This document shows positions 27,639-38,980 of a stretch of DNA of 64,000 nt, piece after piece. This DNA is from Tanytarsus gracilentus (lineage: Eukaryota > Arthropoda > Insecta > Diptera > Chironomidae): NCBI GenBank assembly GCA_038502055.1, contig JAXRKN010000044.1, positions 7,448,501 through 7,512,500 on the forward strand, read 5' to 3'. Every line of letters starts with the position of its first letter. The stretch's first letter is position 1. The position numbers and the translations under genes are program-made. The notes below the pieces were generated by a model, which saw only the letters and a program-made list of their open reading frames with translations, made no database searches and was not told where the DNA came from.

Positions 27639-28270
27639 TTACTTTCTGAAGCATGAAATTGGGTTGAAGTAGCATTGTCGGTAGCGAACTTGTCTCTTGA
27701 TTTCAGGTGAACGATAAATCGGATCCGACCAACTGCCGACGCCAGACATGCTGAAAAAGTATTGAGTAAATAATTAATTAGGATTGAGATGTGTTTTGGG
27801 TGTAGATTACACAGAAAATTAGGACAAAAGTTTAGTTTCTCTTGGAATATTTAATCAACAAAGATTCATTGTTTAAGAAAGTCAAACACGAATAATTTTG
27901 ACAGTTGGATTTCAAATTTTTGTGACGTATTTTAGATTTTCAAGTTTTAATCTCCACTTACCCTCCATTTTGGACATAATTGGCCATCATCTCGTACTGG
28001 AGTCGATTCAAAGCCACTCTGTCCTCGGGCGACAATGGTTGGTACGCATTATAAAGTCGCCGTATGTCAGCACTATTATTGTCTTGATCCGATGAATCCT
28101 GCTGTATAAAATTACATTATTTAATTAAGATTAAACTCATTCATGCGTTGATGATTTTAAGTCCTCACTTGAATGTCGATTGTGCTTTGGGGACGACAAA
28201 CAACAGCCATGATCAGACACAAGCAATTGATTGCGAAAAATATGAATCGTGAGGATGAAATTGCAGCCAT
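27639..28270 (-). CDS. AstC: Allatostatin C (PISCF-type) neuropeptide precursor
   Basis: Three exons on the minus strand (28270-28169, 28101-27962, 27750-27639) join in phase to give a 117-residue preprohormone. Residues 1 to about 25 form a signal peptide (MAAISSSRFIFFAINCLCLI then MAVVC). A spacer peptide follows, including RRLYNAYQPLSPEDRVALN. A dibasic KR at residues 99-100 precedes QVRYRQCYFNPISCF (101-115), then RK and stop. This is the conserved allatostatin C: N-terminal Gln can form pyroglutamate, Cys107-Cys114 form the ring, and there is no Gly, so no amidation. In insects it acts through somatostatin-like receptors to restrain juvenile hormone synthesis and other secretion. A 3' splice site (tctcttttag, exon from 28279) just before the ATG suggests a 5' UTR intron. 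Exon 2 could start 3 nt later. Confidence 0.97.
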
Positions 28271-28841
28271 TGTAGAGCACTAAAAGAGAGAGAGAAATTT
28301 TACTACGTGTCTGGTGAGAATTTTGCGAGGGATTTAAAATTATTTTGGCTATCATTAAACGAGCAAACAGAGTCTTTTTCTATAAATTACACACCTCTTT
28401 ACCAAAAATATTAAAAACACCCACTGAAAAAAATTTACAACCAAGAATTTACAACTTTTTTTTCAGAATCCTTTTTCGCTGCTCTCAAATTACCAAAAAA
28501 TATTAAATTTCATCGCTTTTTTCGGCCATTTCTCGGCTTTATTTACGACGTCACCAAAACGAAGAAATTCCTCCAATTACAAATTTATAAAACGGGGTTA
28601 AGGTATCTATTTGTTATCCACGACATGTCTCGGAGAAAAGTTTTATGAGCGAACCCTTTTGAATAGACACGCATGCATGATGCAGTTGGAAATTATGTAA
28701 ATAATCCCATCTAAATTCAAAAGGTAAGTAAAAAGTTTGATTGAAAATTTTGCGAAGACGCACATGGGATTTTTTTATAAAGTTACCATTGAAAATTTTC
28801 AGTATCAAAATTTTAAGTCAACATTTTTATTTTCTCAAGTC
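28271..28841. other. Divergent intergenic region between AstC and the 28.8-kb gene
   Basis: The stretch separates the AstC start (-) from the next gene (+). On the plus strand a good 5' splice site (aaaag|gtaagt at 28722-28723) and a 3' site (ttctcaag, AG at 28838-28839) could frame a 5' UTR intron of the downstream gene. On the minus strand a 3' splice site ends at 28280, just before the AstC start codon. The region is short, so the two genes may share regulatory sequence. Confidence 0.5.
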
Positions 28842-29753
28842 ATGCCCTCCTTATTGCCATATGAAGTCACCGTTCACGTTACCAGTGTCGAACTAAACCG
28901 AAATGTTGAGGACAAATTTTTGCCAATCGACGCCATCAAACTTCAAATTTTGTCTGATTTAATTGAGTTGAAAAGTAAAAATTTGAAGACTCAAGGCTTA
29001 TCGGAGAGTGATCGGGATCAAAAATTTAATAATCAAAAAAGCGATGAAGATGAGAAATCTTTGGAAAGTGTGGATGTGTCAGATGCGCAGCCATCAACAT
29101 CACAAAGAACTTCGACCGATGATTCTCAAAATTTAAATGATGACGAATCGAATTCAATCGATGATGAAAATTCTCTTTCTCAACACCCAAAAATTGCTTC
29201 ATCAAAAATTTCTTTCAATTTAAATTCATCAACATCAGATCGAGTTTTTAACAAAAAAGTTACTCTAATTGCATCTGGAATACTTAAGAAGCATGAAAGA
29301 GTTAAATTTAATAGAAACATTAAAGATTTCGGAAGCGGCGGAATCTCGTTGACTTCATCTCCTGACACTTTGACCGATTGGTTGGAGAGAAAACCATTTC
29401 GATATGACATCATTAAAGATGGTGAAGTTATTGGTGAGAAAATTCCGTTAAAATTTGAATTTTTCTTTTCAATTTTTTGAAGTATTTTTTATCACGTCCG
29501 TACTTCGAATTTTAATTTTCAAATTTATTTAAAAGCTTCTGCTGTCCATAAAATGACTCGAGCTTTTATTGCTCAAATTGCAATGAGAGGATTCAAGTCT
29601 CAAGAAACGACAGTCAAACTTGATTTGAAGAAACTAAACGGCGTCAATGCGGGCTCAATTTTAGTTCGAATAAAACTTTCGCAGAAAAGCAAACCAAATA
29701 AATATGGCGGCTTTGGACGTCATTCACTTGCTGCATCAATTCTAAAATGGTAA
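28842..29753 (+). CDS. Unrecognised two-exon protein, low-complexity middle, beta-rich ends
   Basis: Exon 1 runs from the ATG at 28842 to 29433, exon 2 from 29536 to 29753 (TAA); the 102-nt intron starts with GTGAGA and splits an Ala codon. The product is about 269 residues. I chose 28842 because the frame upstream lacks a good ATG and a 3' splice site lies two bases before this one. The N-terminus (LPYEVTVHVTSVELNRN) and C-terminus (AFIAQIAMRGFKSQETTVKL then GSILVRIKL) look like amphipathic beta strands, possibly one split C2-like sandwich. The middle is Ser/Asp/Glu-rich (SDEDEKSLESVDVSDAQPST). I do not recognise the family and assign no function. AATAAA at 29774-29779, 20 nt after the stop, supports this gene end. 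Confidence 0.65.
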
Positions 29754-32700
29754 AATTCTAGTTGTGATGGCTCAATAAAAAAAGAGAAAGGATTTGATGG
29801 AAATTTAATTAAAATTGAATTTATAGGAGAATTAAATCAGCGTAGGAAGTGAAAATAGCATTTTTATGACCAAACATCAACAGGTTGTTGAATTTCAGAA
29901 ACTCTCTTTTATAGCTCAAAGCACGGTCGCTTTTAAAATAATGAAATCAATCCTCAAAAATGCAATTCTTTTGTGAAAAAAGGAAATCTTTGGGGTTTCT
30001 TGGTTATCGATATTGTTTTAAGATGGTCAAAAATTACTTTGAAATCGAGTCATGAGGGTTTTGGGTATTTTTCTTTTGTAACAAATATTTTTTCACTCGT
30101 AAAATATCATCATGGTCACGATGAAAAAGTCCGAAAGGCAAAAATTATTGTCAAATTTAATTTTCCGATATTAAATTGAATATAAATTTACTTCCGGGTA
30201 TTTTTAACCCACTAAACAACTTCCAACAGCCTTCAATCGAATTTATTGATCATAAAATTTTCCTAATTGAAATTTTTGATAGATTAGTGAACTTTAATAG
30301 CTGTCACCATTTTTCATTGAATGTCGTCAGTTTTATGTAAATCTTGGATTAATAAAAGAGCCCATTGTGAGCCTTCTCATGTGCGACAACTTCAATAGGT
30401 TGATTGAGAAGATGACATAAAGACGACATGTGCTCAGTTTTGACGCCGTGGGGCATTGAAAAAGGCGACGAAATATTGAAAAATGTCACTAAGAGATCTT
30501 TTTATGATAAATTCAAGGAATAGATGTTCTAACACGCTCGTATTAGCATATAAAAAATATGAGTGTAAAATTTTTGATGCTATGCAAGAATATCAAAATA
30601 TGTTTAAGGCAGCAATAAAAATTTCAATGTGCATTAAAATATTTTTCAGCGAAAATAAAATGTAATTAATAATTTTGTTGCGAAATTGAGTCATGCTTAT
30701 GCAATTAAAATGTTAATTTCTATCTCTCTTGTCTGCTGTGAGCAATTGCAACTTTATTTAACACATTATTGACTGCATCCTCGCTCATAAAGTGATACGA
30801 CGTGACGCGACAACAATAAACAGTTCATTACACACTTGTGAGTGTTAATAATTACAATAAGGATAAATTAATGGAAGGTAAGTCATTTAAAATATGAAGC
30901 GTGATTATTTTTTAACTTAATTTAACTTTACAGTGTTAAAAAAAGTTAAGTTAACTTTTAGAAATACTTTAAATAATTTTTCCTGTTAGATAATTTTGTC
31001 AAAGTCTCTGATAGTAATCTGAAATATCTCAAATTTCTTCATGTCTCAAACGTGATTTACTGATTCGTAATGAAATGTGAACCTGAATATCATTCTTGAG
31101 GCTACAATGTCATCTTTTATTCATAAAAGAAATAGAAACAAAAGTTAAAGTTAAGTTTTTGTAATAAATTTGTCAGAGAAGACTTTTGACTTTCTTCTAA
31201 ATGATTTTTATAACTCACGTTTTATTATTGCATATTTTTTGTTGTTGATGTTTGGATAAATTTTTAATTTTATTTTTTTATAAAGAAATAAACCTTTTTT
31301 GTGACAAAAATATTTCCATGAATATTTCATTTTAGACCACGAATTATTTTCATTAAACTCTTAAAAAGGCTTCCGCGATTTTTGCATTGTCAATTCATTC
31401 GAATTCATTTTATGTAATTTGGGACGTCAACTTTTGAAATCTTTTGTTAATTTCAAGTTATGAAACTTGAACTAGATTAAATAAAAATTTAAAAATTAAG
31501 GACTTAACATCTGGTAAAAAATTTAGAGCTTTTTATCAATTTTTTTAAAATTTACTTTTAAAAGTGCGATAAAACTGAATTTTATTCTTTAGTTTCTATC
31601 AACTTCCTTCTTACTTTTGGCCTTTTATTTCAAAAGTTAGAAAACTTTATAAGATTTCTTTTATTTTTATTGTAATAAATTAAACAATGTCGGCATTCGC
31701 TTATTGTTTGCGATTTCACATCAAACTCTTCAACGTGAAAATTTTATAAAGAATTTAAAGAAATTTCTTTCAGTATAAAATAAAAAATTTTACCGTGGTG
31801 TGCCGGCCCACTGTCGATCAGTTTGGAAATGTACATGGGAGTATGAAGACCTTGGAGAGCCAGGACTTTAATATTTCTTTTTTTTTTCCCATGTTTATTT
31901 TTCTTTTTTTTTGTGTTTTATGTGTTTTTTTTTTTCTTTTCATCTTTTTAGATGCCAAGATGGATCAAGGATGAAGAATAAAAAAGGAAGGGGGGGGGGG
32001 GGTTAGGAAAAAAAAAGCATGGTTAGAGGCTTAGGATGTTGTTGGAAATGGCTCTGTTCTGGGGGTTCGATGGAACAGACGGAGCGGCGGAAATAGGCGC
32101 TATAAGTGTTACACCACTTCGTGGGTTACACTAAAAATTTCAGACTAGATTAAAATTACAAATGACTATTTGTAAAATTATTAAATATTTCGTGGTTTCA
32201 TCTCAAAAGCAATTTCATCACGCAAAGCTAGGATTAAACTGCTAAGTGAGTAATGGAACTTTTTCTGATGCAATAAATCACTTTTTTCGTTTTACGCGCC
32301 ATAAATTTTCTTTTAAATTCTTTAATCGATACAATTCAATTTTAGATATAAAGAGAGAGTTTCAACTTAGAAAAATGTTTTTAAATTTGCGGCAATTTTA
32401 TCATAAATGCGTCATTAGATCTTTGTGACATTTAACCTCTTTAAAATGTTCATCAATCAAACTTCTTAATTTCGATGACATTTAAAGTGATTTTCATTAA
32501 TTATATTACAAGACATTTTTCGGGTTCTACATCAGTCCCACATGTCGTTTTCACAGAAGGAATGCCTGAGTATAAATAAACTCACCCTAATGAGCGGTAA
32601 AATCTAATATGTGTGCGAAAGTTTTATGTTTTCATAAAAAGCAAAATTGAAAAGAATTCAAAAGAAAATTGTGCAAAAGTTTGAAAGGTCGACAATCAAG

Positions 32701-35700
32701 GAGATAATTTTTATGGTCTGATATTGTTGGCAATTGGTACACAAAAACCTGTTTTGGTTAATGAAAAATTTTACAATTTTAAAAAATTAAATTAAATTTT
32801 CTATTTTACTTTTTACAATTTTTTTAATTTTTTAATTTTAAAAAATTTTGAAAGTGAAATTAAAACTTCCTTTAAATATTTTCAGGTTTTTCTGTTTTTC
32901 ATGTCTGATTTCAAATGGAAAAAAGAATAAATATGTTTGGGTAGGAAAAAGGTAAAAGTTGTTGACTTTTTACCATCAGCGAATTTGGTCAAAAGAAAGT
33001 TTAAATTAACCTTTTGGAAAATTTTGAAGGCCATTTTGGTACTAATTAAATTTAGAGAAATTTTATCAATAATAAAATAGATAGAAAATTTTTAAAAATT
33101 ACTACCAAATATTCTTCATTTTTACAAAAGAATTTTCTTTAACTCCACGATTTTACACAACAAGAATTTTCCGACAAAAAAAAGGATGAAAAATTTAATA
33201 ATTAAACTCCCACGCATCTCAACATATGCTGTGTTAATGGATGACAAGTCATAAATGACTGACATTGTAATCTTAATCTAGTGTAACGATTTGAATATTT
33301 AATTTTATTAATCGCTCGTCGACATTGTTATTTTATGAAATTTATTTCTTTCCGCATCCTCGCTTGGGGTCTTTAGATTTGCTCGTTTTACCCAACATGG
33401 CAGTCATTAACAAATTGAAATTAATTTAAATTTAGTGTGAGACGCGGCAAGCCACAAAAAAGGGAAAAAGGTAACTGATTTTTAATCCGGTTGTAAAATT
33501 TATTATGGATTGAAATCTAAATTAAACTCGGGGTATGAATTTTTTAAAATTAATTTTCCTTTTTTTATTATTTTGTGTAAATTAATTTTTAAAAAATAAT
33601 TTTCATATTTAAATTTAAAATTAATTTTTCTAAAATTTATTAATTTTTTCACTAATGAAAAACCTCAACAGTGAACAAATAAATTTTTAATGCTCGTTCA
33701 ATGTCTAGTGACTCAGACAAGAATTTAAACTTTCAGATTAAAATCGGAAATTGCGGATTGCTTCAACGGAAGGGATTAAATTTATCATAACCAAGCCTTA
33801 ACATCCGAATTCTTATTGAAAAAAACATTCATCGTTATCACAGTGCGTTGAAATCCCTCGCATTACTCACAAATAAATCTTAAAAATTACTCACAATTTT
33901 TTTAATTTTTTATTCACTTTTAGGAAAATAATTATTAAAATTTATGTTTTTGATATTCGAGTGTTGAATTCTCACACAACTTATCACTTCAACAGTTGGT
34001 TAACAACTTGTGCGATACCGTGCAGAGCGTAACGTTTTTATACATGCTCGATTCGAGCACTTTTTATGTTGCGTTGCAGGAAAATTCTTCTTTTCTCTCT
34101 CACCCAACAACTTTCGTCGTCCCAAAAAAACCGAATGAAAAATCATCTGTTGCGCGTGACTTCGATGTCATGTCGTTTCGTTGTCTCTCATTTACTCTCT
34201 TTTTAGTATTAACCTACCTTACAATTCTAACATGTGCATCATCTCACATGCTTTTATCAAATTAGGTTTTAATAAAAATTAATCAGTGGGAAAAATTTTT
34301 CCGTTTCGATTTCATGAGTAATGTTTTTTTGACGTCACTTTTTGGCGTCGCAAGAAATAATTTTGTCGACGAGACGATCGATACACATTCGAAAAGTGAG
34401 AGGGATTATAATTGAATTTACTACCTCGTTCTTTCTGTGAAAATTTTCGGAAAATTGACAAGAATGGCGTGAAATCAAGTTCTTTGCTTTTTTGTAATTA
34501 ATCATTTTAAAATTTCATCAAAAACTTATTGATAATATTTTTAAGGAATCAAAATTTTTTTAAGATGTTAAAAACTCGAAAAAAGCAAAAAAATTCAGAA
34601 AAATATAATTTTTGTTTGATTTTTTAAAAGATTGATAAAAAAATTTAAACTTTTTTAAAAAATCACTGTAAACAATAAAAAAATTCAAATTTTGTTACGT
34701 TAAAAATTCAAAATTTTTTGGACTGACCCAATTTTTACTAAGAGTCAACTAATTATTAACTCACTGAATGTAATCAATACTTATCACATGATTCACTGCT
34801 AGGTTATCGGCTGTGTGTGATATTTGATAAGAGAGAACACTTGATTGCAAAATCACGTGCAGAAAGTACATTTTTGTTTTAAAAAAAATTAATGTGAGAA
34901 AATCTCGTGATGCTGTTGAGTATGACGACATTGTGATGCTGTAGGTGTAAAAAAGTAATAAAACTAGAAGAAAAAATCATTTATTTAAGAATACCCCAAT
35001 GAATAATTAAAGGGACGAGAATCAAACGGTTTTTTTTATTGTAACTTATGGCGGTGAAAGCTGAGTAAAGTAATCTTTTTCCTGCTTGTGTCTCTAATGT
35101 GTATTAAAACGCGCGAAAATTTACATCTGTTTGATAAGACACAAAAAATTTCATTACATTGACTTCGGTGCTAATGATTAGTTTGTAAATCTACGCCTTC
35201 GATAGTAATTAGTGGAAACGTAAAATTTATTGAACGTCACAAAAAGAAAATAAATATAAAAACGTGGAAAATTTTGCTAGGTGTTAAAAATTAAAAAATT
35301 TTAAAATTAATTTATGAAAAATTAGTTATTGAATTTTTTGACTGAATCATCGTGATCTGTAAATTATCAGTGTTCTGGGAAAACACTTAAATTTCTGAGA
35401 AAATCATCAATGACAAATTAAAAAATTTCAATTAATTAGTTTTCATTTAAAGAGAAACTAATCAACCCTTAATGATTGAACTCTCAATAAATTTGGTTAG
35501 TCAAAAATTATTTCTTGCGTTAATAATGAATGATTTTCCTCAAAAAAAGATATTTCTGTCAAGTGAGGTGTAAAAATAAAAATATCCACCAACAACCCAC
35601 ACCATAAAAAAAAATTGAGGTCAAGAAGTGAAAGAACTAGATGAAAAGAAATTACGCTGATCTAAGGATAAAAAATAGAAATTTCATCCAGTTAATATTG

Positions 35701-36366
35701 TTTAAAAAATTAGAAGTTCATTTTTTATTCAAAATTTATTTATCATTTGAATTTTCCTCACATCTTCTTTTTATCCTCCAGTGACCTCTTCTACAAAAAA
35801 AATAATAAAGTGATACAAAAATAACATTAATAAATTTCGCATGTCATCACGCTCTCGTTTGCACGCCTAAAAAATTTAATTCATCACCTTATTAACTTCT
35901 TTCCGTCGATTTAAAATGCAAAGTCATTCTTTCCCTCCAGCGTGGATCTTTCATTTTGTCTCTCTCACGCTTGTTTGCGTAGTTTGAAAAGAGGAAGCAA
36001 AATCTCAATGACGTGGAACATGATTGATATCACTCAATGTATCTTCACTACGGCTGGTGGTATATTCAAGAATTTTTGGTGCATTGAAATTTGATCGAGG
36101 TGAAGTGATAGTAAAATTGTGGGTTTTTATTGATAACTTTATATTTGCGACGTCATTTGACCTATAAACTGATTCAATTTTAAAGCCAAAATTATTTTTT
36201 AAAATTATAGAATTTAATCAAAATAAAAAATAATTTTTACGGACGTAGTGAAGCAATGACGTGACTTTCATTAAATCATTTTGCAATTTACGTTCAATCA
36301 AATTTCCATCCTTCACTTTTCATCTAATGCCATTCAACATCATTCACATTTTTTGTTATGTATGTT
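29754..36366. other. 6.6-kb AT-rich region with no supported gene
   Basis: Both strands show only short frames with no motif, signal peptide context or splice continuity. Features seen are the 3' end of the 28.8-kb gene (AATAAA at 29774-29779), a repeat fragment around 31800-32140 with a run of 13 G at 31990-32002, and otherwise A/T-rich sequence with many short palindromes of the ttaaaattt kind. The plus frame at 33996-34265 has a hydrophobic C-terminus but no ATG at its start and no conserved motif. Confidence 0.5.
31797..32140 (+). repeat. Repeat fragment sharing its 3' end with the element at 40.0-40.9 kb
   Basis: The 38 bases at 32101-32138 match 40824-40861 with three differences, including the core gttacaccact and gtgggttac and the trailing ctaaaaat. 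The stretch before it is unusual for the region: relatively GC-rich islands (ggtgtgccggccc; gacggagcggcgg), long T runs and a run of 13 G. I could not find the matching GCGTAACCCAC 5' terminus, so this looks like a second family member with a different or lost 5' end. Confidence 0.65.
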
Positions 36367-36389
36367 CCCTCGTAGCACAAGAGAACTCT

Positions 36390-36765
36390 TTTGGAGCTCT
36401 TTTTGAGCTCTTTGAAAGAACTCTTTTTTTACTCTTTACTAACTCTTTTTTGCCAAAAAAAAGAGTTAAAAAAGAGCTTTGGGACCTTCAAAAAGAGCTC
36501 TTTTTTGGAGCTCTTTTTTGGAGCTCTTAAAGAGTTCTTTTAGAGCTCTTAAAAAAGAGTGCTAAAAATATTTTAGCACGTTTTTAGAACTCTTTTTTAG
36601 AGCTCTAAAAGAACTCTTTAAGAGCTCTTAAAAAGAGCTCCAAAAAAGAGTTCTTTTTGAAGGTCCCAAAGCTCTTTTTTAACTCTTTTTTTTCGTAAAA
36701 AAAGAGCTCTAAAAGAACACTTAAAGAGCTCTTTAAAAGAGCTCCAAAAAACCCAAAATAAAAAA
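36390..36765. repeat. Near-perfect long palindrome in the left arm
   Basis: The sequence folds back on itself around a centre near 36569, where GTGCTAAAA and TTTTAGCAC (36559-36579) are separated by three bases. Further out, gctttgggaccttcaaaaag (36476-36495) is matched by its inverted partner ctttttgaaggtcccaaagc (36653-36672, one or two junction bases apart). The flanking gagctc and aactct words pair as well. As single strand this could form a hairpin with arms of about 180 nt. Confidence 0.8.
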
Positions 36766-37050
36766 ATATTTTTTCTCATTTCTTTTCAGATCTCTTTCTT
36801 CTCATTCTTTTGGAGCTCTTTTTTTGTGCTCTTTTAGGTGCTCTTTTTCAGAACTCTATAAGAGCTCTTTTTTTAGAACTCTTTAAGAGCTCTTTTTAAG
36901 AGTTGTTCATTTTCCATCCGTTCCACTTTTTTTGTTAGTTTAATTAACCTCGATCCTTATTTTTTTTGGTTTCATGTCTTCTTTTTTGCTCCTGAGTGTG
37001 AGAAATATAAGTTAGTAAAATTTTGAAGGTTTTTAATACTTACGATGTTA

Positions 37051-37120
37051 GGATTCGAACCGCGACTCATCCGACACATTTTCTCCTACGCGAGCGCTTA
37101 ACCGATTGGGCTACTGCAGC
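37051..37120 (-). pseudogene. tRNA-like sequence with intact pol III A and B boxes
   Basis: On the minus strand, TAGCCCAATCGG (37113-37102) fits the pol III A box and GGTTCGAATCC (37061-37051) fits the B box exactly, with 40 nt between them, normal for a tRNA. A 5' GCTGCAG could be the start of an acceptor stem, but the 3' side (ctaacatc) does not pair with it. Only the two innermost T-stem pairs form. This is therefore a degenerate tRNA or the head of a tRNA-derived SINE, lodged between the arms of the foldback-like element, not a working tRNA gene. Confidence 0.7.
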
Positions 37121-37431
37121 AAATATTTATTTATAAACTGTTTGACTAAATGACATATTTAAGTTGTGAAATTCTAGAAAGTACGATATTTCGTAAATTA
37201 ATACCGTATAATTTCAAACAAAATTTAAATTAGTCAACGTATTGAACATTTATATTTTATTTTGTTTGAAACTTAAATTTGAAATTATATTTACTTTATT
37301 TTTTTTGAAAAAAACTCATTCGTAAGAGTTAAAAAAAAAGACTTTCAATTCTAAATTTTTTTACTTTAATTAAAAATTGATAAAGTGCATTAAAAGAACT
37401 TTTTCATAACTCCTAAAAAAGAGTCCTTTGA

Positions 37432-38935
37432 ATCCGAAATTATCTACTCTAAAAAAGAGTTAAAAGAGAGCTCTAAAAGAACTCTATTTTAGAGTGAAAA
37501 AAGAGTGATTTAATTTTTATAAAATTAACTCTAAAAAAGAGTTGAAAAAGAGCTCTAAAAGAGCTCTATTTTAGAGTGAAAAACGAGTGATTTGATTTTT
37601 ATAAAATTAACTCTAAAAAAGAGTTGAAAAAGAGCTCTTAAAGAACTCTATTTTAGAGTAAAAAAAGAGTAATTTTAGTAAAGAAAAATTAACTCTAAAA
37701 AAGAGTTGAAAAAGAGCTCTAAAAGAACTCTAATTTAGAGTAAAAAAAAATAATTTTAGTAAAAAAAATCAACTCTAAAAAAAAGTTGAAAAAGAGCTCT
37801 AAACGAACTCTAATTTAGAGTAAAAAAAGATTAATTTTAGCAAAGAAAAATTAACTCTAAAAAAGAGCTCTAAAAGAAATCTATTTTAGAGTAAAAAAAG
37901 AGTAATTTTAGTAAAGAAAAATTAACTCTAAAAAAGAGTTGAAAAAGAGCTCTTAAAGAACTCTAATTTAGAGTAAAAAAATAGTAATTTTAGCAAAGAA
38001 AAAATAACTCTAAAAAAGAGTTGAAAAAGAGCTCTTAAAGAACTCTAATTTAGAGTAAAAAAGAGTAATTTTAGCAAAGAAAAATCAACTCTAAAAAAGA
38101 GTAGAAAAAGAGCTCTTAAAGAACTCTAATTTAGAGTAAAAAAATAGTAATTTTAGCAAAGAAAAAATAACTCTAAAAAAGAGTTGAAAAAGAGCTCTTA
38201 AAGAACTCTAATTTAGAGTAAAAAAGAGTAATTTTAGCAAAGAAAAATTAACTCTAAAAAAGAGTTGAAAAAGAGCTCTTAAAGAACTCTATTTTAGAGT
38301 AAAAAAGAGTAATTTTAGCAAAGAAAAATTAACTCTAAAAAAGAGTTGAAAAAGAGCTCTTAAAGAACTCTATTTTAGAGTAAAAAAATTTACCTCTTAA
38401 AAAGAGTAGAAAAAGAGCTCTAAAAGAACTCTTTTTTAGAGTGATAAAAGAGTACTTCGAATTATAAAAATTTTCTCTAAAAAAGAGTTGAAAAAGAGCT
38501 CTTAAAGAACTCTATTTTAGAGTAAAAAAAGAGTAATTTTAGTAAAGAAAAATTAACTCTAAAAAAGAGTTGAAAAAGAGCTCTAAAAGAACTCTTTTTA
38601 AGGAGTTAAAAAAGAGTACTTCGAATTTTAAAAATTTCTCTAAAAAAGAGTTGAAAAAGAGCTCTAAAAGAACTCTTTTTAAGGAGTTAAAAAAGAGTAA
38701 TTCGAATTTTAAAAATTTTCTCTAAAAAAGAGTTGAAAAAGAGCTCTAAAAGAACTCTTTTTAAGGAGTTAAAAAAGAGTACTTCGAATTTTAAAAATTT
38801 TCTCTAAAAAAGAGTTGAAAAAGAGCTCTAAAAGAACTCTTTTAAGGGAGTTAAAAAAGAGTTTTTATCAAAAAGCACTAAAAAAGAGCTCTAAAAGAGT
38901 TCTTTTAGAGCTCTTTTTAGCAACAACTCTTTTAA
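37432..38935 (+). repeat. Tandem array, period about 81 bp, of aactct/gagctc units
   Basis: About 17 imperfect units. In the most regular part the start word aactctaaaaaagagt recurs at 38087, 38169, 38250 and 38331, a period of 81-82 bp. Each unit carries aactct-a(n)-agagtt, gagctc, and actctaatttagagt, each itself a short palindrome, plus a spacer gtaattttagcaaagaaaa. The last units (from about 38400) have a different spacer (cttcgaattataaaaattt), so at least two unit types exist. This is the right arm of the foldback-like element. Confidence 0.9.
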
Positions 38936-38980
38936 AGAGCTCTTAAAGAGTAAAAAAAGAGTTTTCTTGTGCTACGAGGG

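Larger units (their letters stand above)
36367..38980. mobile_element. Foldback-like nonautonomous element of GAGCTC-rich repeats
   Basis: The two ends are inverted copies: CCCTCGTAGCACAAG at 36367-36381 and its reverse complement at 38966-38980, and the match continues into aRaactc. Inside, a left part (to about 36905) and a right tandem array (about 37430-38930) are built from gagctc, aactct and agagtt words; the middle carries a tRNA-like segment. No protein is encoded. Long inverted termini made of tandem repeats are the hallmark of foldback elements, so it is probably mobilised in trans by a DNA transposase; that is inference. Flanks are tatgtt and ttaaaag, so at most a 2-bp (TT) target duplication is visible. 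Neighbouring DNA lacks this sequence. Confidence 0.8.

Noticed and set aside
33996..34265. 89-codon plus frame with a hydrophobic C-terminal part
   Set aside because: It begins at TTG, has no conserved motif, no splice partner and no poly(A) support; its promoter-side sequence is ordinary AT-rich DNA.
37051..37120. Functional tRNA gene
   Set aside because: A and B boxes are present but the acceptor stem and most of the T stem cannot pair, so it is called tRNA-like only.
37432..38935. CRISPR-like array
   Set aside because: Units are contiguous and similar throughout, with no unique spacers, in a eukaryotic genome; it is a tandem repeat arm.
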